DNA of 64,000 nucleotides from an uncultured Prevotella sp. (GTDB lineage: Bacteria > Bacteroidota > Bacteroidia > Bacteroidales > Bacteroidaceae), in contig CAKPYB010000014.1 in the NCBI GenBank assembly GCA_934202525.1, positions 1 to 64,000 of the forward strand, given 5' to 3'. Positions 50,339 to 58,056 of this stretch are shown here, piece by piece (position 1 is the first letter of the stretch; each line of letters starts with the position of its first letter). Made by a program: the position numbers and the translations under genes. The notes beneath the pieces were generated by a model. That model worked only from the letters and a program-made list of their open reading frames with translations. It was not told the DNA's origin and did no database searches.

Positions 50339-52000
50339 CTATTTCTTTTTATTGTCTTTTTCTCGAATCTCTACTCTTCGAATCTTGCCCGAGATGGTCT
50401 TTGGCAGTTCATCTACGAATTCGATGATTCGAGGATATTTATAAGGAGCAGTCTCGTGCTTTACATGATCCTGCAGCTTCTTGACGAGGTCTGGACCTGC
50501 CATACTCTTGTATTCATCCTTCAGTACGACGGTTGCCTTAACAACCATACCGCGGATTGGGTCGGGCACACCGGTGATGGCGCACTCTACTACGGCTGGA
50601 TGAGTCATCAGGGCATTCTCTACTTCGAAAGGACCGATACGGTAGCCCGAACTCTTGATTACGTCGTCTATTCTGCCCTCAAACCAGAAGTAGCCTTCCT
50701 CATCACGCCAGGCCATATCGCCCGTATGATAGAACCCATCATGCCAAACCGATTTGGTCTGCTTCTCGTCACGATAGTAATATTTGAAGAGACCGATAGG
50801 CTTGTCGTCGCCGATGCGGATGCAAATCTCACCCTTTTCACCATCTTCGCATTCCGTCATGTCTGGGCGAAGGATGTGAACATCATATTGTGGGTTTGGC
50901 TTGCCCATGCTTCCTGGCTTTGGCTTGATCCAAGGGAAGGTACCCAAAGTCATGGTGGTCTCAGTCTGTCCGAAGCCCTCGTAAATCTGAACACCAGTCA
51001 GCTTCTGGAAGGTTTCTGCCACGGATGGGTTCATTGCCTCACCCGCAGTGGTGCAGTATTCAAGACTACTGAGGTCATACTTAGAGAAATCCTCCTGAAT
51101 CATGAAGCGGTAGATAGTAGGAGGGGCACAGAAAGAGGTGATGTGATACTTCTCAATCTGGCGCATGATCTTATCAGCCGTAAACTTCTCGTGATCGAAG
51201 ACGAAGACGGTGGCTCCGGCAAACCATTGTCCGTAGAGCTTGCCCCATACAGCCTTGCCCCAACCGGTATCGGCTACGGTAAGGTGGATGGAATTCTCGT
51301 GGAGATTATGCCAATATACACCCGTGGTCAGATGACCGAGCGCATAGAGGTGATCGTGTGCCACCATCTTTGGCTCGCCAGTGGTTCCCGATGTGAAGTA
51401 CATCAGAAGGGTATCTTCGTTAGAGTTTACATGCTCTGGGCGAACAAAAGGAGCACATTCGTTCCATTCCTTCATCCAGTCGTGGAAACCTTCAGGGATA
51501 TCCGGACCGATACTAATCAATGTCTTGACAGTCGGACTCTCTGGCATTGCCTGATTAACCTGCTCTACCACGTAATCATCGCCGCAGCAGATGATAGCCT
51601 TCACGCTTGCTGCATTGTTGCGGTAAACGATGTCGTGCTTGGTAAGCATGTGGGTAGCAGGGATGGCTACGGCACCCAATTTGTGGAGACCGAGCATGGC
51701 AAGCCACCACTGATAGTGACGCTTCAGAATCAGCATCACCTTATCATCGTGACCGATACCGAGACTCTGGAAGTAAGCAGCAGCCTTGTCGCTCTGCTCC
51801 TTCAGGTCCTTGTATGTAAAACGGATTTCTTCGCCACGTTCGCTTGCCCAAAGCAGCGCCACGTGGTCTGGTTTGATCTTTGCCCATTCGTCCATCACGT
51901 CGTAGGCAAAGTTGAAATCTTCTGGTATGATAAACTCCAGATGCTCCTTGAAGTCTTGCTCTGAAGTGAATTTTGTCTGTTTTAGAAATCTCTCGATCAT
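50339..52000 (-). CDS. AMP-forming acyl-CoA synthetase
   Basis: The 553-aa enzyme activates a short- or medium-chain carboxylic acid with ATP and CoA. Motifs: the P-loop MYFTSGTTGEPKMVAHD, YEGFGQTETTMTLG, FYHTGDMAWRDEEGYFWFEGR and the C-terminal lysine in LPKTISGKIRR. It starts 10 bases after the XRE-cupin gene and is probably regulated by it. Acetate or propionate versus longer acids cannot be decided by eye. Confidence 0.9.
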   Translation of the reverse strand: MIERFLKQTKFTSEQDFKEHLEFIIPEDFNFAYDVMDEWAKIKPDHVALLWASERGEEIRFTYKDLKEQSDKAAAYFQSLGIGHDDKVMLILKRHYQWWLAMLGLHKLGAVAIPATHMLTKHDIVYRNNAASVKAIICCGDDYVVEQVNQAMPESPTVKTLISIGPDIPEGFHDWMKEWNECAPFVRPEHVNSNEDTLLMYFTSGTTGEPKMVAHDHLYALGHLTTGVYWHNLHENSIHLTVADTGWGKAVWGKLYGQWFAGATVFVFDHEKFTADKIMRQIEKYHITSFCAPPTIYRFMIQEDFSKYDLSSLEYCTTAGEAMNPSVAETFQKLTGVQIYEGFGQTETTMTLGTFPWIKPKPGSMGKPNPQYDVHILRPDMTECEDGEKGEICIRIGDDKPIGLFKYYYRDEKQTKSVWHDGFYHTGDMAWRDEEGYFWFEGRIDDVIKSSGYRIGPFEVENALMTHPAVVECAITGVPDPIRGMVVKATVVLKDEYKSMAGPDLVKKLQDHVKHETAPYKYPRIIEFVDELPKTISGKIRRVEIREKDNKKK

Positions 52001-52010
52001 AGTTACTCTT

Positions 52011-52565
52011 CTAGATAATTATACAAAGGAACTTGGCTGGCTCATTGTTGAGTGAGCGGAAGCAATGCGACTTTCTACTGTCGAAGTAGATGCTGTCGCC
52101 AGGGTTCAGCACCATCACTTTTTCTTCGATGGTTACTTCGAGCTGTCCCTCAATCACATAATCATATTCCTGTCCGTCGTGTCCGTTCTTGTTCGGCTTC
52201 TTGTCGCCTGGCAACGGATCCACCTGTACCATGAACGGATTCACCTTTCTATCCTTGAATCCTACGGCAAGGCTCTGGTATTTATACTGGTTGTTGCGGT
52301 CTATCTCCGGTCCCTGTCCCTTGCGGGTTACGTAGTATCCCTTCATGCGAGGTTCCTCGCCGAAGAGCAATACGTCAAGGTCAATGCCGTATCGCTTAGA
52401 GATTTTTGACAGGCGATAAACAGAAGGATCCGCCTCACCGGATTCTATCTTGAGGTAATGATCAAGACTGATTTCGCACAGTTCTGCAATTTCCTCGGCA
52501 GGAATATTGAGAACCTCGCGGAGACCTTTCAGTCTTTCACCGATTTGTTTGATTGCTTCGTCCAT
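52011..52565 (-). CDS. XRE-family regulator with C-terminal cupin
   Basis: The 184-aa protein has a Cro/C1-type HTH (about 8-62: IGERLKGLREVLNIPAEEIAEL...VYRLSKISKRYG) and a cupin_2 domain (about 110-182: PNKNGHDGQEYDYVIEGQLEV, NPGDSIYFDSRKSHCFRS). The cupin probably binds a small effector. It is co-transcribed with the acyl-CoA synthetase, whose acid or CoA ester is a likely signal. Confidence 0.9.
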   Translation of the reverse strand: MDEAIKQIGERLKGLREVLNIPAEEIAELCEISLDHYLKIESGEADPSVYRLSKISKRYGIDLDVLLFGEEPRMKGYYVTRKGQGPEIDRNNQYKYQSLAVGFKDRKVNPFMVQVDPLPGDKKPNKNGHDGQEYDYVIEGQLEVTIEEKVMVLNPGDSIYFDSRKSHCFRSLNNEPAKFLCIII

Positions 52566-52638
52566 AAAATATTCTTTTTATTGTTTGCTTTGATAATACA
52601 TCGAACAGTTGCTGATGGGCAATTTCGAAATGTAAGCG

Positions 52639-52646
52639 CAAAGATA
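52639..52646 (-). promoter_or_regulatory. -7 element for the XRE-cupin/acyl-CoA synthetase pair
   Basis: Minus-strand TATCTTTG at 52646-52639; a TTTG lies 21 bases upstream (52671-52668). Confidence 0.6.
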
Positions 52647-52761
52647 CGAAAAATATTTAAAACGGCTCAAAAAACTTACGTTTTTATAACTCTTTGTGCT
52701 TATAAAAACGAAAATGCTGCACAAATAAAGTAATCTGTGCAGCATTCATTGTATCATTTTC

Positions 52762-53544
52762 TTATTTTTTTCCTGCCAATAAACCATTGATTACTGCGCT
52801 GGTAAAGCCGCCTTGTTCCATGGTATTCAAGCCCTTGATGGTGCAGCCGCCAGGAGTTGTTACTTTATCAATGGCTGCCTCTGGGTGTTCGCCAGTTTCC
52901 TGAAGCAGTTCTACGGCACCCTTGATGGTCTGCAAGACAATCTTCTGGGCATCCTTTGCCTTGAAGCCCATCTCTACGCCGCCTTCCACATTGGCTCTTA
53001 CATAGCGCATGGCGTAAGCGATGGCACACGACATAGCGGTAGCTGCTGGGAAGAGACGTTCTTCCATGATGAGGCTTTCGCCCAATTCATCGAAGATTTC
53101 TGTAATCTGCTGGATTTCTGGGGCAGATGCATCTACAGGAGTGATGAAGGTCATCGACTGTTTGTAGGCGATGGCGATGTTTGGCATCACGAGGAAGAAG
53201 GTTGGGTTGATGCCATCCTTGTCCAGCCACTCCTTGATGTTGGCTGATGGCACACCGGCTGCTACCACTACGAGTTTCTGACTCTTGTAGTTGAGTGCAT
53301 CCTTGATTCCCTTTAATGTCTTCTCCACGCACCAAGGTTTTACTACTACGCAAATGATGTCTGCGCCGTGGCAAGCCAACTGGTTGTCGAGGGTTACGCT
53401 GGCTCCTTCGCTTGCGAAGTGATCCAATACTGGTTGGTTATGGTCTGATACCGTAATATCTGATGGAGTGAACTTCTCGCTCTGCAAGAGTCCTTCTGCC
53501 ATGGCACCGCCCATAGCACCTGCTCCGATAATTGTTATTTTCAT
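52762..53544 (-). CDS. proC: Pyrroline-5-carboxylate reductase
   Basis: ProC performs the last step of proline synthesis. I take ATG 53544 (260 aa, MKITIIGAGAMGGAMAEGLL), since the upstream ATG sits almost at the expected transcription start. The Rossmann motif is perfect. VVVAAGVPSANIKEW, FFLVMPNIAIAYKQSMTFI and TTPGGCTIKGLNTMEQGGF complete the family. Monocistronic. Confidence 0.94.
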   Translation of the reverse strand: MKITIIGAGAMGGAMAEGLLQSEKFTPSDITVSDHNQPVLDHFASEGASVTLDNQLACHGADIICVVVKPWCVEKTLKGIKDALNYKSQKLVVVAAGVPSANIKEWLDKDGINPTFFLVMPNIAIAYKQSMTFITPVDASAPEIQQITEIFDELGESLIMEERLFPAATAMSCAIAYAMRYVRANVEGGVEMGFKAKDAQKIVLQTIKGAVELLQETGEHPEAAIDKVTTPGGCTIKGLNTMEQGGFTSAVINGLLAGKK

Positions 53545-53576
53545 TGTCGTCTTATAGTTAAAATGCAATTACGGTG

Positions 53577-53584
53577 CAAAGATA
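53577..53584 (-). promoter_or_regulatory. -7 element for proC
   Basis: Minus-strand TATCTTTG at 53584-53577, 33 bases before the ATG. Confidence 0.55.
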
Positions 53585-53668
53585 CTACTTTTATCAGAAA
53601 AAAGAGCAGTTTGTAGACGATTTTTTAAGAAAGTACGCTTGTTTACTGACGATTTTTTAAGAAATTCG

Positions 53669-55744
53669 CTAGTTTACTCCCATTCTGGAAGTATCCACGT
53701 CCTTGGTCCTCTTCTCCTTGTACTTGCCTATCTTATAGATGATGGAGATGGAGGCAGATGCCCAATCTTGCTTGATGTTCATGTGGTAGTCTTGATTGCC
53801 TTGTACTGATTTTGTAGAGAATCCCTCGTTGAAGATATTGCTGCCTTTAACCACAATGCTCCATTTATCATTATCGGAAGCCCATCTCAACATAGCATTC
53901 AAGAGAAAGACTGATTTGATGTCATAGAGTCCTTGAATGGCTTTCGACTGATAGAATGGGTTAAGTATGAAATGGATGTGATGGCTTCGGCTAAGCTGGA
54001 CGGATAGATTTCCGGCAAGAATGGCAGAGATATGTTTGCGATTGAAGGGCAAGTCAAAGAAATCGTTACTCTTGTCATGTCTGTAGATTCCTGTTGCCGA
54101 AACACTTCCGTTCATCCAATTGCCTATACCGAAAGTCGTCGATGCTCTAATGCCTATAGTATGATTATAGTCGAAATTGGTCTCCTTCATAATGACTGCC
54201 AGGTGGTCGGTAGTCTGATAAGGCAACTGCACAGAATAGTTGGGTTGGAACTCTGCAAATGCCATCAATGTATGGCGACTTTTGATCGTCCACATCAGGT
54301 TGGTCTCGTATGTAGAGTAAGGTTTGAGATAAGGATTTCCCCATATCTCCATATAGGTAGAGGCATAGTAAACGCTGCTCATAGTTGACCAATAGCTTGG
54401 AAACTGTGAGCTGGAACTGAAGGATAAGTTGAGTATGTTGCCAGGATTGGCTTTCCACGATGCATTAAGTGTGGGGTAAATATGCCATTTGTTCCACTGT
54501 GGAGAATGGTATTGTTCTGCTTCGACAGAGGCTTCCAGGCTGATTCGCTCGTTTATCTGTTTGCTTATGCCGCCATAGAAACTCAAGATTCTTTCTTCGA
54601 TATTCACCTGGCTGGTTGCATCTGGAATGTCTGCTCCATCCTTGTTGGTCGTGGCTTGGTAGCTTCTGTTGTTGCTGTTTTGGAATTTCATACCATACGA
54701 CAGCTCCCAACCCTTCTTCAATGAGTGGGATTGATTGGCGGTGAAAAGCCATTTGTCTATTACCTGCTTGCTGTTTGTGTATAGAATACGTTCTTCGTCA
54801 AGTATTGTTCCTTCCAGATATTGCTGGCTGGGATTTTGGTAGTTGAGATAGGATATGCCTATTTGTAGTCCAAAGGGCAGATTGTAGTTAGCATCTACAT
54901 TGTGCAGGTAGGTATGCTCATTGCCCTGTTGCTGGGATGTGCCTGTTCCCATCGTTTCATGATGAGGATGACTGCTGTCCCATTTTCCTGTATATGCCAG
55001 GGATAGCTGGTGGTTATCAGCAAATGCATAACTCAGTCCCAAGCGATAGTTGTGAGTCAATCCAGGGGTCTTCTGTGAGGTCTTGTCATGATACGCTACT
55101 CGTTTCCCTTGAAGCGGATGATTGGCATTGGTAGTAGTCTCACCGTATGATGTTCCATCTGTAAATGAATACATGGCATCCAGTCCGAATTTTCCTTTTT
55201 GGAACAGCAGGTTGGCTTTGCCTTCTCCTTCTCCGTATTTGCTTTGGCTCCAGGTGCTTTGTATCTGTCCTGAAAGCTGGTTCTTTCCTGCATAGTCTTT
55301 GGTAACCAGGTTGATGACCATTCCACGAACATGTAGGCGTGCTGGTGCTGCCAGCATCACTTCGGCTTTGGCTAATTGTGATGCGGGCATGGCTTTTAAT
55401 CGCTCTGCCAGTTGTGCGTAATTGAGCGTGGTTGGTTTGCCGTTGATGATGAGAGTCAGTTCCTTTCCTGCATAATTGATGTTGCCGTTTAGTTCGTTTA
55501 CTCCTGGTATTCGGGTAAGGGCATCATAAGCGTTGTCTGCCGGCATTTTCTCTATGAGCAGTGGCATGTTGTAAACCAACTGTCCTCTTTCTGCCTTGAC
55601 GATAGGACGTGTCGCCTTGACGAAAACCTCTGGCAGGTTTTGCATCATCATCTGGGCGGTAAGCGTGTCTTTTGCCTCTTCGTTTTGAGCGCAAAGGGGC
55701 TGGCTCAGCAATAATGCTGAACCTAAGATAAAAAATATTTTCAT
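53669..55744 (-). CDS. Outer-membrane beta-barrel protein (TonB-receptor-like), operon copy
   Basis: The 691-aa protein has a signal peptide (ALLLSQPLCAQ), a plug-like domain (LPEVFVKATRPIVKAERGQL; DALTRIPGVNELNG) and a barrel of the OMP_b-brl_3 type (SVQLSRSHHIHFILN, YHMNIKQDWASASISIIYKIG). It is the last gene of the LytTR-TonB-TPR operon. A second barrel (58.1 kb) faces the operon. Cargo unknown. Confidence 0.82.
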   Translation of the reverse strand: MKIFFILGSALLLSQPLCAQNEEAKDTLTAQMMMQNLPEVFVKATRPIVKAERGQLVYNMPLLIEKMPADNAYDALTRIPGVNELNGNINYAGKELTLIINGKPTTLNYAQLAERLKAMPASQLAKAEVMLAAPARLHVRGMVINLVTKDYAGKNQLSGQIQSTWSQSKYGEGEGKANLLFQKGKFGLDAMYSFTDGTSYGETTTNANHPLQGKRVAYHDKTSQKTPGLTHNYRLGLSYAFADNHQLSLAYTGKWDSSHPHHETMGTGTSQQQGNEHTYLHNVDANYNLPFGLQIGISYLNYQNPSQQYLEGTILDEERILYTNSKQVIDKWLFTANQSHSLKKGWELSYGMKFQNSNNRSYQATTNKDGADIPDATSQVNIEERILSFYGGISKQINERISLEASVEAEQYHSPQWNKWHIYPTLNASWKANPGNILNLSFSSSSQFPSYWSTMSSVYYASTYMEIWGNPYLKPYSTYETNLMWTIKSRHTLMAFAEFQPNYSVQLPYQTTDHLAVIMKETNFDYNHTIGIRASTTFGIGNWMNGSVSATGIYRHDKSNDFFDLPFNRKHISAILAGNLSVQLSRSHHIHFILNPFYQSKAIQGLYDIKSVFLLNAMLRWASDNDKWSIVVKGSNIFNEGFSTKSVQGNQDYHMNIKQDWASASISIIYKIGKYKEKRTKDVDTSRMGVN

Positions 55745-55765
55745 GTGTTTATGTTTGTTTGATGG

Positions 55766-56824
55766 TTATTGCTTGAGTTGCTCTTTCGCTTTGGATATGA
55801 GTTGTGCTGCCTCTTTCTTATCTTCCAGTCTGTTTGCATTTGCTAAGAACATCTGGAGATACAGTTTCGCTTTCAGCTTGTTTTTGGAAGCGATGAACAT
55901 TTGGGCGGCATTGTAATAGTTGAGAGGATTATCTTCTTCATCGTAAAGGATGCATAACTCAAAGTCACGTGCAGCGTCTGCGTATCTGTGATGCTGGAAA
56001 TGCAAGTCGGCCAACCATTTATAGGTACGCAATGCCCTGCCTTTGGGTAGGGAGACTTCTAGCGACTGATTGAAATGAGCCATGGATAGCGAATCCATGT
56101 TGAAGGCTTTCTCTACCAAAGCCAAGTGGAAAAGACAAGTGGCATTGTCGCTCTTGAATTGAACGGCTTTCTGGTAATGCTTCAGTGCCTTCTCGTTGTC
56201 CGGCTGGTCCTCATAACAGAGACCAAGAATGAAGTTGGATTCAAAATTGTCAAAGCCTTGCGCTATCAGTTTCTCATACAAGGGTATAGCCTCATCGTAT
56301 TTGAATTGCATGAATAGGGAATAGGCGTATTCCTTGTTGATGTACAAGTTTGTGGAATCACATTTGTAGATGTAATTCTTTGCCACTTCCTCGGCTCTGC
56401 CAGGTTGGTTTGCTCCATTGTAATGAGAGGCAAGCGAAGCAATAATCTCGCTGTCGTATGGAAATGAAGAGGCTATGCGTTCACCCCAAAGAGAAACCTT
56501 GTCATTGTTGTTCTGATTGAGATACGCATAATAGTACATTCGCATGTCTTCGTGGTTGATGCTATCTGATGGAATCTTGTCAAGGCAAGAAATGCAGGCG
56601 GTGTAGTTGCCTACTTTCCGGTAGCAGGAAGCCAGTTTCCTGCGTGCTTCCAGGTGAGATGGATTTGCTTCCAGATACTTTTGGTAGTATTGGGTTGCAT
56701 GAAATACATCATATCTACTCAAACAGCTATCTCCTTGTTGAAGTAGATGGGCTGTAGTTTCGTTGGCCTTGGCATTCATTGCCATACATAGCCATAATAT
56801 AAGGATCAATCTAAACTGTTTCAT
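55766..56824 (-). CDS. Secreted TPR protein
   Basis: The 352-aa protein has a signal peptide (ILILWLCMAMNAKA) and TPR-type helical pairs along its whole length (YQKYLEANPSHLEARRKLAS, FILGLCYEDQPDNEKALKHY). It should lie in the periplasm. It stands between the TonB and barrel genes (12 and 21 bases), so it probably helps assemble or link that system. Confidence 0.82.
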   Translation of the reverse strand: MKQFRLILILWLCMAMNAKANETTAHLLQQGDSCLSRYDVFHATQYYQKYLEANPSHLEARRKLASCYRKVGNYTACISCLDKIPSDSINHEDMRMYYYAYLNQNNNDKVSLWGERIASSFPYDSEIIASLASHYNGANQPGRAEEVAKNYIYKCDSTNLYINKEYAYSLFMQFKYDEAIPLYEKLIAQGFDNFESNFILGLCYEDQPDNEKALKHYQKAVQFKSDNATCLFHLALVEKAFNMDSLSMAHFNQSLEVSLPKGRALRTYKWLADLHFQHHRYADAARDFELCILYDEEDNPLNYYNAAQMFIASKNKLKAKLYLQMFLANANRLEDKKEAAQLISKAKEQLKQ

Positions 56825-56836
56825 CGTTTTTGCTGA

Positions 56837-57358
56837 TTATTTCTTTCTTACTTCGGGAGTGAAAACGACAGGCAAGGTAAACTCCATGTTGACTTCCTCA
56901 CCATCAGAGAGCCTGGCAGGCTTCCAATGGGGGCTTCTCTTGAGAAGTTCAATCACAGTCTGCTCGTAGGCTTTTTCTTTTGGAGCTTCGAGAACTTTAA
57001 ACAATCCCAATGTTCCATCCTTTTGAACGGTGAAGTTGATGACGACTCGCGCAGGCTTGTCTTCCAATCCTTTAGGATATTGGATGTTTGTCATCACCCA
57101 TCTCAAGAAATCGTTGATGTCGCCATTGCCGTTGAAAATTGGCATCTGACCACCTTCCGGTAAAACAGCTATTGTCTTTAACACATGAGGTTGTGATACG
57201 CTTTGCGGTTTGAACATAAGGACGATGGTTATACCTATTATTGTTATCACGCAAGCGGCTATCCCAAATACCTTTTTATATATATGAGATTTTGTGTATC
57301 TGGTTTCCTGTGCTTTGCACAGGAAATAAGTTTCTTCCTGATTGTTTTTTTCTTTCAT
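56837..57358 (-). CDS. tonB: TonB-type energy transducer
   Basis: From ATG 57358 this gives 173 aa. One membrane helix (GIAACVITIIGITIVLMF) is followed, with no long proline-rich spacer, by a TonB C-terminal domain (NIQYPKGLEDKPARVVINFTVQKDG; LLKRSPHWKPARLSDGEEV). It would pass proton-motive energy to an outer-membrane receptor. The short spacer suggests a dedicated or signalling role. It starts 5 bases after the LytTR gene. Confidence 0.85.
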   Translation of the reverse strand: MKEKNNQEETYFLCKAQETRYTKSHIYKKVFGIAACVITIIGITIVLMFKPQSVSQPHVLKTIAVLPEGGQMPIFNGNGDINDFLRWVMTNIQYPKGLEDKPARVVINFTVQKDGTLGLFKVLEAPKEKAYEQTVIELLKRSPHWKPARLSDGEEVNMEFTLPVVFTPEVRKK

Positions 57359-57363
57359 ACCTT

Positions 57364-57732
57364 TTACGATTTTATGGAGTTGTCTAAAAGTGCTTTTAAT
57401 TGTTTGAGTGGTTCCTTGCTGACGTGCAGAGTGAATTTCTCGCAAAAACGCTCGTTGTACAAAACTAGTTCTGAAGTGTTGAGGTTGATGCTGAAAATGT
57501 GCTGACTATTAATAATGTAGTTTCTGCCGACACGAGCGAAGAAGTGTGCCGTTTGGGCAAGTTGCTCTACTATTTTCTTCTCAAAGACCACAAGGTTGAA
57601 CGAGAAGGTGTATTCATCGCCGTTGGTGAGTCGAAGATTGCAATAGCTTCCTTCCGAACAGACGTATGCTATCTGTTCGGAAGCCACTCTGAGCAAGAAG
57701 TTGGCATTTGATATGATGAGATATTCTTCCAT
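57364..57732 (-). CDS. Stand-alone LytTR DNA-binding protein
   Basis: The 122-aa protein is nearly only a LytTR domain: IAYVCSEGSYCNLRLTNGDEY, FFARVGRNYIINSQHIFSI and a basic C-terminus. There is no receiver. It leads the operon and is divergent from the second barrel gene. The intergenic region carries two regularly spaced dyads that may be its sites. Confidence 0.87.
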   Translation of the reverse strand: MEEYLIISNANFLLRVASEQIAYVCSEGSYCNLRLTNGDEYTFSFNLVVFEKKIVEQLAQTAHFFARVGRNYIINSQHIFSINLNTSELVLYNERFCEKFTLHVSKEPLKQLKALLDNSIKS

Positions 57733-57748
57733 ACTGATAAGTTTGGTG

Positions 57749-57756
57749 CAAAGATA
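57749..57756 (-). promoter_or_regulatory. -7 element for the LytTR operon
   Basis: Minus-strand TATCTTTG at 57756-57749, 17 bases before the ATG. Confidence 0.6.
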
Positions 57757-57894
57757 AGCAAAATATTTAAAAAGTATGGCTGGATGTAGCGTGTTTTTTG
57801 TGAACCAGTGGACTTGTTTTGTGAAAAATATGAAGTCAAACTCCAGATATGACTATCTGTTTAAGGTGGTCAACTAAAATCGTTAAACCACAGA

Positions 57895-57934
57895 GTGTCT
57901 AATAACTAGACAGCAGTGTCAAGTATTTAGACAG
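57895..57934. promoter_or_regulatory. Two dyad sites 21 bp apart
   Basis: GTGTCTAATAACTAGACAG (57895-57913; TGTCTA/TAGACA is a perfect dyad) and GTGTCAAGTATTTAGACAG (57916-57934) lie on the same DNA face. They sit about 140-185 bases from the LytTR start and 120-160 bases before the barrel ATG. Confidence 0.6.
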
Positions 57935-57986
57935 GTCGTTTTATGGACTTTGTTTCTATATATTCTGATAATCAATTGTTTATGTT

Positions 57987-58015
57987 TTTGGCATAGCCGT
58001 TGCCTTGCTATTTTG
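57987..58015 (+). promoter_or_regulatory. Weak promoter for the second barrel gene
   Basis: TTTG at 57987-57990 and an imperfect -7 (CTATTTTG, 58008-58015). The weak -7 suits activator control. Confidence 0.4.
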
Positions 58016-58056
58016 CAATAAATAAGAATAGTAACAACATAAAGAATAGTAAGAAA

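Noticed and set aside
50456..51964. 502-codon open frame on the plus strand inside the acyl-CoA synthetase gene
   Set aside because: Antisense to a complete gene; composition and lack of motifs show it is a shadow.
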